Source of the DNA: Laetiporus sulphureus 93-53
Taxonomy: Eukaryota; Basidiomycota; Agaricomycetes; Polyporales; Laetiporaceae
Direction: 5' to 3'
Assembly (NCBI RefSeq): GCF_001632365.1
Contig: NW_024468542.1
Location: forward strand, 99,035-163,034
DNA: 64,000 nt
The position numbers and the translations under genes are program-made. Position 1 is the stretch's first letter. Every line of letters begins with the position of its first letter. Shown in pieces: positions 48,003 through 57,995 of the stretch. Below the pieces are notes generated by a model. That model saw only the letters and a program-made list of their open reading frames with translations. It did not search any database and was not told the DNA's origin.

Positions 48003-49181
48003 CTAGTGGGGTCTGTGCGGCCTCGGAAGGCGAGACGCACCCATAGGCCTGTGCATACTCGGGTAGTAGCTGAGACGACCTGGTGCATGCATACCGGCCG
48101 AGTCGCGTGCGAAGACATCGACGAACTCCCTGGTCTTCTTCTTGTCCCTGCAGAAACTAATGAGAATGCACGAGGGCCAGTAGTCAGTGCGAACCCTTAC
48201 TCGAAGATGTCATGGACGACAGAGACGCCATCCTTCTCGAGGCCTTCCCAGTTGACTGCACCACTGCCCAATGGCACGGCGCGGGCAATGAGCTCGAGAA
48301 GCTCGCGCTTGCTCTTCTTGTCTCCATCACTGTAGAAGCATCATGAATCAATGGCTGGGCACTGATGAACGGGAGACGGGACGACATACTCGAAAATGTC
48401 CTTGACGACATTGACACCGTCATGTACCAGGCCTTCCCAGTTTACGGCGCCACTGCCACCTAGCGGGACTGAACGAGCCATCAAGTCATCCAGCTCGCGC
48501 TTGTGGCCATCACTTATGAAAGACTCATCAATGATCGTATCCAGGCCGTTGTCGTCAGCGGTGCTTACTCAAAGATGTCTTTGACGACGTGGACACCGTC
48601 AGTAACCAGGCCCTCCCAGTTTACGGCACCGCTGCCCGCCGGGACTGAGCGAGCCATTAGGTCATACAGCTCGCGCTTGTGGCCGTCCCTAGCAGACCGT
48701 TCTCGTTAGACGAGATGTATGTTGAATGGCACCGGTAAAACTCACTCGAAGATGTCCTCAGCGACGTGAACGCCATCGTGCACCAGGCCTTCCCAGTTGA
48801 CAGCGCCACTGCCCTGGGGAATGGAGCGAGCGTAGTATTCATATAGACCCCGCTTGCTTTTCTTCTTGTCCTTGTTCTTCTTGCTTTTGTGAGCGCTGGA
48901 TGTAACCCTCAATCAGCTAGTCGTGCATTGTCATAGACTGTCAGGACATACCTGGAAAGGGCCTTTGCAGCTTTGAAAGCATCCTCGGCGACACTGAACC
49001 AGCCAAATGCCTCGCTGCCATCTTGAGAAGCACGGGCAGCGAGCTCTTGTAGGAGTTCATCGCGTGCGACAAGATCGGAATAGCTGGATACCGCTCGACG
49101 CTCAAGGGTCAAAGGGACGGACAAAACGGGCGTGGCAGCAACCACCGAGACAACGAGAACGAGAACGGTGGAAGTACGCAT
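48003..49181 (-). CDS. Secreted repeat-exon precursor 2 (Kex2-type)
   Basis: Six exons, 49181-48952, 48895-48746, 48688-48569, 48512-48390, 48329-48201 and 48147-48003, give 298 aa. The signal peptide is about 21 residues (TSTVLVLVVSVVAATPVLS). Exons 2-5 each encode one copy of the same unit: a KR pair, ELxDLMARSVPxGSGAVNWEG, then LVxDGVxVVKDIFE. Exon 1 holds a diverged copy (LLQELAARASQDGSEAFGWF). Exon 6 is a short tail rich in Arg, Pro, Tyr and His. All five introns are phase 2 and cut the same codon (GA|G or GA|T), so each repeat is a symmetric module. Basic sites (SKR, HKR, HKR, SKR) precede each copy, suggesting Kex2 release of about 38-residue amphipathic peptides. I know no named family; fungal Kex2-processed repeat proteins such as Ustilago Rep1 are the nearest concept. 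Confidence 0.85.
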
Positions 49182-49211
49182 CGTGATCGAAATTGGAAGA
49201 GAGAGAAGGAG

Positions 49212-49359
49212 CTGAGGTTAAGTGTAGAAAAGTGAGAATAATTGCAAGAGTTGAAAGTCGAGTAAACGTGAATAGAAATGCGTAAAGATCGTTACAAAAA
49301 TCAAGCTGTATGAGCCGAAGTCAGAGGCTACGTTGATTGCCGTGGGACTCTCTACTCAC
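49212..49359 (-). promoter_or_regulatory. Probable 5' UTR intron of precursor 2
   Basis: On the minus strand a GTGAG donor at 49359 follows a leader segment that is identical over 20 nt to one upstream of precursor 3 (49355-49374 and 52023-52042). A CAG acceptor lies at 49214-49212, 31 bp before the start codon. A TATAAA at 49431-49440 lies about 60 bp further upstream. Confidence 0.5.
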
Positions 49360-49399
49360 CAACCAGTGCCGACTTTCGGAGGCTCGAACGGGGGAGGAG

Positions 49400-50820
49400 G
49401 AGCTGAGGGATGCGGTTTCCACAATCGACTCTTTATACTGGTTGAGAACGTGAGTACGCGGCTGCCACGGGCACAAAGTCGTGATATCAACGCCCAAGTT
49501 GCGCATTGCACTGGTTTGCAACTGTCTAGAACCTACCGAGGCTGTTTGATCATGACTTGATACTTTGCTGCGCGGCTAAGGACGGGCAGATGATTATTCG
49601 GCTGAAATCATGACACGCGGGCGAAAGCCCTGGCCGGGGACGAATTTGGCGCTCAGATGTTCCTCGATACTGGCGTTCTCTGAGAGCACGTCGTCGCCGG
49701 CATGTCACAATTTCCTTCGTCTAGCATGGCTGCATATTACTATGTGAACATTGTCAAGTCAGCAGACAAACACAAATCATCAGAACAAATTCCCATGATG
49801 TCAAGTTGTCAACCAGCCGAAACATCGACAGTGGTTAGTTATCGGACGCCGTCCCTGTATCATTGACGGGCTGTATGTCCATGGAACCGAAACCGATGCA
49901 TGTTGAACACCAATTCGTATCATGTACCGGACGCTGCATAGAGGTTACCGTTGCTCTCATCTGCAGTGTATATCAGATGGCGACTAAGAATAGTGATCGT
50001 GTGAGCTGGCATGTCAGATGGGGAAGCCACAAGACATCCCAGATCTCGACATCCAGCGACACGCGTGTGACGGCGCGCGAAAGCGAGCACAATCACCATC
50101 GTTTCAGGATGACCATGCTCTGAATGCATCTTTCGGATTTTATCACGCCGTAATCGAGCGCTCGTTTATAATTAGAAGTGAACGCACTGGCTGTATTCTT
50201 CGAGAAGATGTGTTTCACATTCATCGTGAATAGATGAAAACATCTGTCACAGAGTCAACTTGGAAGAGGCACGCCTTTTTAGATGCGTGAGGCCCAGTCC
50301 CCGTTCACGGCAGGCTGTACGACTTGCACCAGATCCTGCAGGCCGAAAAACACTATAAGACATTTGCTGGGGCAACATAGCATAACCACCACTGCGCTCT
50401 TCTGTCTAGCAACAATTGAACGAGGATTCACTGCATAAAGGATGGAGGATAAGAAGGAGTTAGCTGTCGACGAAGAGGGCTTGAAGTTGAACTTGACTCT
50501 TTGAGGCGGCTATGTCGAGGAACGGTCACATGGTGCCATTTGGCGCCGGAGCGTGTCGCCTGCCGCAGGCAGACAACAAAATACTTATCTCTTTCTTTTC
50601 AAAAGAAGAGAACCAGGACAATTATGAGGACAGAGTCAATCCAATTATCAGTATTTATGTTACCCGTAGGTTCTGTTTCGCATTGGTGGAAGTCAGGCGC
50701 TACAGTGGGGTCACTCAATCTTATCAGCCTTTATTATGAACGTCTCTCTACCACTGCACAAGGCGATCGATTGTTGTTGAACCTTGACACAACATCGGCT
50801 ACGCGACCGTACCACCCTTG
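49400..50820. other. Intergenic region between the two repeat precursors
   Basis: It contains the precursor 2 promoter (TATAAA at 49431-49440). The rest, including open frames at 50501-50974 (+), shows nothing recognisable. Confidence 0.4.
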
Positions 50821-50826
50821 CAACAT

Positions 50827-51870
50827 TCAAGCTTGCGACCAGTTGATGGGTGCCGGCGATGCCGGACGATTGGTCGGCCACTTGTTAATGTTAGAGAGAA
50901 CATTGAGAGTGGCAATCGCCGCGCTGCCATCGTCGTCTGCGCGGGCAAGAAGCTCCTCTAGCTCCCGAGCATGATGCGCACTATGAGGATGGCGCGTCAG
51001 AATTCGTTCCATTAGAGATATAAAACAGCTTACCGGTAGCTGTCGAATCGAGGAGAAGCATGTGTCGGCGTGTGGTACACTGCAGGACCGTGTTCCATGT
51101 ACAGGGTATTCTTGCGGGCGATCAGATCGGACAGATCGCGGCTCTTCTTATTGCTAGTCTTGTCTCTATATAGCGGAAGACCGTCAGCATTGCACAAGAC
51201 GAAATGGATTATGAGCAGCAACGCACTCGACGAAGTGACCGAGACCCTCCAACCCATCGCCTATGAGACTGAAGATGCCAAGCGCCTCACTGCCTTGCTG
51301 TGGAGGCGCAGCGGCGGCGCGAGCTGCGAGGTCATAAGCAATGGCGTAGTCACGAGCCGTGAGGTCACGCTTGCTGCTCGTCTTGGACCTGGAACGCCAA
51401 GTATGATTAGCTGATGAATTCGTTTCACAGGCAGCAGCTTACTCGATGAGATGTCCGAGCCCCTGCAGCCCATCACCTATGAGGCTGAAAATTCCAAAGG
51501 CCTCACTGCCTTGCTGGGGAGGCGCTGCAGTGGCGCGAGCTGCGAGGTCGTAAGCGATGGCATATTCACGAGCCGTGAGGTCACGCTTGCTGCTCGTCTT
51601 GGACCTAGAACACCAAGTATGATTAGCTGATGATTTCGTTTCACATGCAGCAGCTTACTCGATGAGATGTCCGAGGCCCTGCAGCCCATCACCGATGAGA
51701 CTGAAGATGCCAAGCGCCTCACTGCCCTGTTGGGGAGATGCTGCAACTGCACGTGCTGCAATGTCCTGCGCGATGCTGTATTCACGAGCCGACAGCGGTG
51801 CGGACATTGCGGGAGAAGCCATCAGGCAAAGAAGGGCGACAAGGGTGGAGAATGGAGCCTTGAACATCAT
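50827..51870 (-). CDS. Secreted repeat-exon precursor 3, paralogue of precursor 2
   Basis: Five exons, 51870-51659, 51604-51443, 51388-51227, 51165-51034 and 50980-50827, give 273 aa. The signal peptide is about 24 residues (FSTLVALLCLMASPAMSA). Exons 1-3 each carry one unit: TAREYAIAYDLAARA, a PPQQGSEALGIF stretch, then SLIGDGLQGLGHLIE. Exons 2 and 3 begin with SKTSSKR, a Kex2-type site. Exon 4 starts DKTSNKKSRDLSDLIARKN and then changes to a Tyr/His/Pro-rich spacer. Exon 5 carries a diverged copy (ARELEELLARADDDGSAA). All introns are phase 2 at GA|G-type junctions, as in precursor 2, and GSEA replaces GSGA at the same place in the unit. The two genes are tandem duplicates on the same strand with a common leader. 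Exons 2 and 3 and their introns are nearly identical, indicating recent internal duplication. Confidence 0.85.
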
Positions 51871-51906
51871 CTTGAACGAAGTACGAGAAGCGCAAAGATG
51901 CGGATG

Positions 51907-52027
51907 CTGGAGGTAGAGTAGAGTCGTAAGGAGTCGTTAAAACGTGATACTAGAACGAATGTGACAGAAGGACTACAAGTTATATTCATTAGTATGCTGT
52001 TCAAAAGGTCGGACGCTTCATGCTCAC
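51907..52027 (-). promoter_or_regulatory. Probable 5' UTR intron of precursor 3
   Basis: GTGAG donor at 52027 directly after the leader segment shared with precursor 2, and a CAG acceptor at 51909-51907. TATAAA lies upstream at 52101-52110. Same layout as precursor 2. Confidence 0.5.
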
Positions 52028-52119
52028 CAACCAGTGCCGACTTCTGAGGCTCGTGAGACTACCGCTGAGGAGCTGTAGATCGCTGTCGGCGAATGCTGCA
52101 TTTTATACCTCGAGGATGG

Positions 52120-53600
52120 CCGCCAAGGCCTGTCTCCTCTTAGCAGAACGTGTTACAACAGCGTTGTGTCCGACTATTGCAGTGCGCTACACAGCAGCCG
52201 AGGTGATGTACCAGTGCAAATCAAACGCTGAGCCAGGATGCTCGGGATGCTCGGCAGGGACATGCTTAGTATGAACGAACTCAATCGCATGGGCAGAGCA
52301 TGGGTGCAGGTGCGCCAAGCACCGAATGCTAGATCGATATTATCGCTTCTGGCATCTGTTGCGGCGGAAGCAGCAGCAGCGCACTGGGTTGTATTTTCCA
52401 TAGTGAAAGAAACATAGACGAGCAAGGAATGCCTCTCATAACAACTCACGCGGGTACCATTCCCCGAGAATCCCAATCATCGGCATTCGGAGGGCACAGC
52501 GTTTCAGAATTTGATGCGCCTCTGATACCGAAGACGCGGATCATTCTGGCCTAAACTCGGTGTTTCATGTGCAAGACGACGGAATGAGCCAGTCGGCCGC
52601 ACGCCGCTATCTGGCCATTCCTCTAGCACGAAGATTGTCTTTTTAGTTGCACTCTGAAAATTGAGGTCGCACGGCAAACCGTCAGGCTATGGACTGTACT
52701 GTCACTGTCCAGGCTGGTAAGAGAAGTCGCAAGAGATTGCAATGCCGTACACGCTCAAAATATCAATACTTGAGCATGCATTTGAGAAACATTGAGACAC
52801 GGCCTTCACGGTTGCCTTGTCCGTGATGAAGCAGCATGGGAGCAACCGACTGACACGTCTCATCATGCTCTGGGCGCGAACGCATCACCCCTTCTCCGGC
52901 ATCATCGCCTGGCAAAGATCGCTACGGTCGAGCATATTGCCGGAGGTGGGATATAACCAGTTCTTCTGTCCAGCGAAAAACCTCAGTATGTGTGACGGCA
53001 GAGCATAGATGAGAGCAAGCATCAGGCAAGGGGAAGCGCGCGCCTGGGAGCGTTGTTTAGCGCACTGCATCACGCTCATGTGACACGACGCGACGCGATT
53101 GTGGCAAAGCATTCGAGTCATTATCATACATTCCCGCATGCTCAATGATGACCATTTGACAGCCTGGTCAGCATAAGTAACGGCAAGATGTCGTGACAAT
53201 TATCAAATTCCGCACATATATATGAACAGCTGCCTAAGCGAAACTATTTCGACTTCGTCCCCTTCCTGTATTCTCACAGTGGCAGAGAGCACTCACGATA
53301 CAGGCGTCCCATACATGATATCTGCAGGCTAAATAAGAGGTTCTGCTACCATACAAGGCGAAAATCGATTTGCAGCATTTCACATCTCCAGGTATGCCAT
53401 CATTATTCTGTCTTATATGGGACTTTACACTGTGGATACTCCTTATTCTTACTATCAGGCAGAACATTATAAAATACATCCGTTCAAATTACGGGTAATC
53501 CCGAAGGTGTGACAAGTAATACTATCAGAGAAAACACACGAGACAAGGCTAACCATCGCGCAGGCGTCCTGAGGAGACTGTCCACGGTGCCAGCGAAATC
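52120..53600. other. Intergenic region, no supported gene
   Basis: Nothing recognisable on either strand. No signal peptide, domain or repeat is visible. Confidence 0.4.
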
Positions 53601-53649
53601 AAGCCACGTACTATGACCTTGTCACTTTGCATAAAGAAATCCAAGCACA

Positions 53650-53885
53650 ACCACGTAACTCGAGATTTTCGTGATGACTGAAGCCTTCATACCCGCTATT
53701 GCCCGCTGGCGAATTGTGTACCATACAATTCATATACTTGTGGATCCTCGCGCGTTCTTGACGGACGAAGGATGCTGCTACGTGCAACACCAAAGTGTAC
53801 ATTTTGCTGACTTTTGGTGCATTAATAGTATTGTCTAGGCATATCGATCATAGCAGGATATCACCAAGAGTACCGAGTACAACAG
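53650..53885. repeat. 3' flank of the inverted 7-TM duplicate
   Basis: Inverted counterpart of 27650-27850, with a further relative at 28740-28880. Confidence 0.65.
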
Positions 53886-53990
53886 CCTACAGTAATATAT
53901 CTGGTATCCCAAGCAAGCAAACAAACAGATGAGCGACAAATCCACCTCGATCTTCCGCCCTACACCTCACTGACACCATTCCTGCTCCAT

Positions 53991-55202
53991 TTAAACCGAG
54001 GCGAGGCTCAGCAGCGCCGCACCGCTCCCACCGACAGTCGAGAACGTAATGGGCAACGACTCGCCCTCCTTGTCCGACTTGGACGTGCTCGTCGACGGCT
54101 GCACGGTCGACGTCGCCTCCCTCGCAAACTGCAGGTTCTGTGCCTGGCTGATCGTCGTGCGATCCCACGCGCGGCTGGTCGCGACGCGGAGGACGATGAG
54201 CTGCGGCGAGAGGCACTGTAGGTACAGGTCTCAGTCAGACCCCACTTCATGAGCAGACACAGAAAGAGCACTCACCGTGAGCTTCGCCCACACCTGGCCA
54301 AACGCGATGTTGACATCGCTTTCGCGCGCATACAACACGAGGAACATGATACCGAGCGTGCTGTATGGCGCGGCGCTCTCGATCATGAGTACGGCGAGCC
54401 CCGTGTAGAGCTGCGCGCTCTCCCTGCCCACCGCAACGCGCACGAAGCGCGAGAAGTACACGAGGCGTGCGCAGATGAGCAGCGTCAGGCAGATGTTGAG
54501 CGCAATCGAGAGCGAGTAGTACGGCACGCCAAAGTGGACGGACTTGCCCGCGAAAAAATCCCCGCCGGGGACGCCGGCGGAGACGAGCTCGCAAATGGAG
54601 AGGGCTGGGAGAAAGGAGAAGCGTGAGTGGGCGTGAGATTGTGAAGAGTGGAAAAGTACCGAAGGCAGCTACGTAGATAAGAATAGGCAGAACGACGATG
54701 GTCAAGCGGGATCCCCAGAGGATGAAACAGAGGTAGATCTGCAGGAGCCATTCACAATTGATCCGTAACTCACATTGCAGCCCAGTCACTCACCAGCAGT
54801 GCATCGCTCATGAATATCAGCGCGACAACAGATGTCGACGACAGTTGCTCGTACCACACTGTGATGTGCGTCGCGATGAACTCGGGCACACCACCGGGCT
54901 CATCGCGGAACGTGATCCACATCTGCTCACCCCACACGGCGTTCGTCGACACGTCGACCGTAAGCAGGAGCAGCATGACCGTGCTGTACACCATAAAGAA
55001 CCGGTCACTCCGCCGCGCGTCAGACTTTGTTAGCAGCGCTCGCATCGTCGTGAAGTACATGATGAGATCGACGCCTGTTGGTGATAGAATCAGGGCATCA
55101 AGCTTTGTGCACCCTGCGCAGTCGAGTGGAGGACGCACCGTAGAGGATGGCGCTCATCTGGCCGCCGATATAAAAGGCATGCTCGGAGACCTTGGTCGAC
55201 AT
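53991..55202 (-). CDS. Seven-transmembrane protein, copy 2
   Basis: Exons 55202-55139, 55074-54794, 54738-54660, 54604-54276 and 54215-53991 give 325 aa. All splice sites and exon lengths match copy 1 at 26310-27568 except the last exon. That exon stops 14 codons earlier (a TAA in place of the copy 1 C-terminus). The protein differs from copy 1 by scattered substitutions, mostly conservative, so it is probably functional. The same seven spans are present. It sits in an inverted duplicate that includes about 450 bp of 5' flank and 250 bp of 3' flank, directly next to tandem array 2. Confidence 0.8.
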
Positions 55203-55792
55203 CGCGATTGTCGATACTCACAGGACGGGAGAAGGGGAAAGGAGGGGAACAGATGAGGCCCGGGGCGCGATTATCAATGAATTATGTACAGTTCTCCATT
55301 AGTTTGCTGTTCAAACGATCGAGGAAAGAAACAGTGCGCGTGCGTCACCGCCTTGCTGTCTGATGGACGTAGCGCGTTGTGCCTGGCGAACACAGGGGTA
55401 ACTGACAGACAGATGCAGATGCTCTCTGACAGGAAAGGCCCCGCCCCCCGCTAGCGCTGGCCGAGCCTCACTGCCCCTGCTGTCCTGCTGATCTCCGAAG
55501 TCAGAGCTGCTGCTGCGGTGAATTTGCATATGCATTACGTCCTGCAATCGACGGCAGCGGTATGTGTATGCGATCGATCGTTCGCGGAAGCAATATTGCG
55601 ATGCTGTGTCAGTGGCGCTGTTTACTATCATTGGCCCTCAGTTGCAACTTTTGAGTTCCTGTAGTCCGTGAATTTGTCTGATTGACTCCGAAACTATTCC
55701 AATAGATGGCTATGCTTCTAATATAACTTTGGCACTTTTTTCCACGCTGGATTTGTGAGATGTTCATGATACCGAGGCGCTGTAGGTTACCA

Positions 55793-57995
55793 AAGCCGCG
55801 GTCAACTAGGCGCCCATATTCAAGCCGTCCTCTCCCTCTCACCGAGTCGCCACTCTTCCGTTGCCACACCTCACACTCCACTCAATGACCCACGTATCTG
55901 AAACTCTCTGCGTGTATCACCATCCGCTCAGTGAAAGGCGAAAGGCGGAGCGACGCGTACCTATGCAGTCTTTGTCTCGTCGTCATCCCGAAAACTCGAC
56001 AGCAGGTAGCACCCCATATATTCGCTGCAACGCTACTATGCCACCCGAGCCTCCGTCCGCACCAGAGAATTCGGGTAACATTTGAGGTGGCGGGATTGCG
56101 ACACGACTACCGCAAAATACGTGGTCAGATGTTTTACCAACTATCAACAATACACTCATGAACGTCGCTCCCTGTGCAAGCAAACAAACCGAGACGGCCA
56201 CAAATGGTCAAACTGTTAGTCAGCCTTACCAATTACGTCCGTTACAGTTTGTGTGCTTACCGTGTTTTATGCAGACTCATGGACGAGGCGACGCGCAAGT
56301 CGCTTCCCCGTCTGAGCTACTCTCCCCAATCCTGGGGGAGATGAACTAAGTCAGCTTGATGGAGCTGGGACCATACGCGGAGATGGAATCATGATCGCTA
56401 TGGCGGAGGACAACAATGTGCTATCAGTGAGTCTGTGCCAGGGAATCACAACGAACACACTGACCTTCGTATAGTTGCATCCACTCAATTCGTCGGATGA
56501 CGATGAGGAGCTGGTGGATCCATTCGGGCCAGAGCCTGAATCGATCCTGTTCTCGCGTTTGGGACCATATAATGTGGTCTCTGTGGCCTTGGACAAAGAA
56601 TCAGAGCCTACCATGGCCTATCCACGTACATATATGGACAATAGGCGGTCTCTTACTTCAATGGTGAGAACGTCACCCACTCAGATTTAACCGGGCTGTC
56701 TCTTACAATCAGTGCCGCCGTGTGCACATTATCAGACAAGCGTCATCTCACCTCAGTGGATCTCGCGTTCGAGCGCCACCACCTTGAACAGGAGAGGCGA
56801 TGGAACGCACCAGAGTCAGGCCAGTCAGATGGCGACGAAGATCGCTCACCAGGCCACGAGGGCAAGGACTGCATTCACATGGCTTGGCCCAATGAAGGAA
56901 GCAATAGCGAAGCGCGTAGGCCACGCGCCAGCTGCAATGGACTTTGGCCACAACAAGAGCGCGGGCCACATGCAAAGGACACCGACGCCAATGCGCAAGG
57001 GAGACCGTCATCCCTTGAGGCTACCATCAAGCTCCCCCTCCATCTGTCTTCTCGCAAGCGATCGCAGGACAATAGCACGTCGGATAACGGGAGATACTTG
57101 TCCACACGAGTGCATCACGAATCGACGGGAAGGAACTCGAGCAGCATCCCCAGTCCAGCTGCAGAGCGAAAGAACAAAGTCGTGGGCTAGTTGAGAACTA
57201 CGCGAGCGTTCGATGACTTCTTGGACGCCGTAGCGGCGAAGATACTAGACGCGCAAAATCAGGCACAAGGGCACAGCTTGGACGAGCTTCTGGAGATGGG
57301 GAGCGATGCGTATCGATGCCGGCTATGAGTCAGTGGACTTTGATTCTAGCGAAGAGGAGGAGGGGAACCGGGGCGAAAACGAGATATACGGAAAAGGTGC
57401 CAGAAAGTGTTGAAACCTGTGCTATGCAAAGAACTTCACATTTTTGTCATTGGATCTTGAACGTTCAGCTCATGCATTCTACAAGAGCAGCTCGCTACGC
57501 GTTCTCGGATGGTGCATCTCGAGTCTGCCAAAGCAAACAATTGCGCGGCCTTCAGACGGTGCTTTTGTCCTTGGAGAAAGCAGTGCTGCCAACGATGTGC
57601 GAGAGCAATGAGCAGGTATATCGTGACTTTAGGAAGACTTTGGTATTGCGAAGAAAGAGGAGGCCCTGCCCTGCGACACTTGAAGAGAATCGCAGCTGCC
57701 AGCGGCGCTGCGGCAGCTATCTAACGAGCGCGAAGCGTCCGCGCTTCGTGAGAGCAGCGCTATTCGCGGTCATGTGATTATCCTAGACTCAACGCGACCC
57801 CGGTTGTGGCGTGCGAGGGCGCACGCCACACACATATCTACTCCAAACTCTCTGACCTTAGCCTTCTCGGATACACAAACGAGGAGATCATCATATTTAT
57901 ATCATATAAATAAAACATTGGAATGTTTCAGGTCGCCTCCGTTTCGCTGAAAACTTTTTTTTTTCTCGTGTGGCACCTCGGCGAAAAAAAGGGAA
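55793..57995 (+). repeat. Tandem repeat unit C (array 2), gene-bearing, decayed
   Basis: Opposite orientation to units A and B. It has the HPENSTAGSTPYI, LLSPILGEM, FGPEPESILFSRLGP and C-terminal blocks. The first block has an early stop (ENSGNI), the second is cut after GEM, and the C-terminal block is frameshifted and stops at 57190. Clearly a dead copy of the coding part. The unit begins abruptly about 140 bp after the 7-TM duplicate. Confidence 0.75.
55861..57190 (+). pseudogene. Repeat-borne hypothetical protein, unit C copy
   Basis: Stops in the first and second blocks and a frameshift in the last block. Non-functional copy. Confidence 0.5.
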
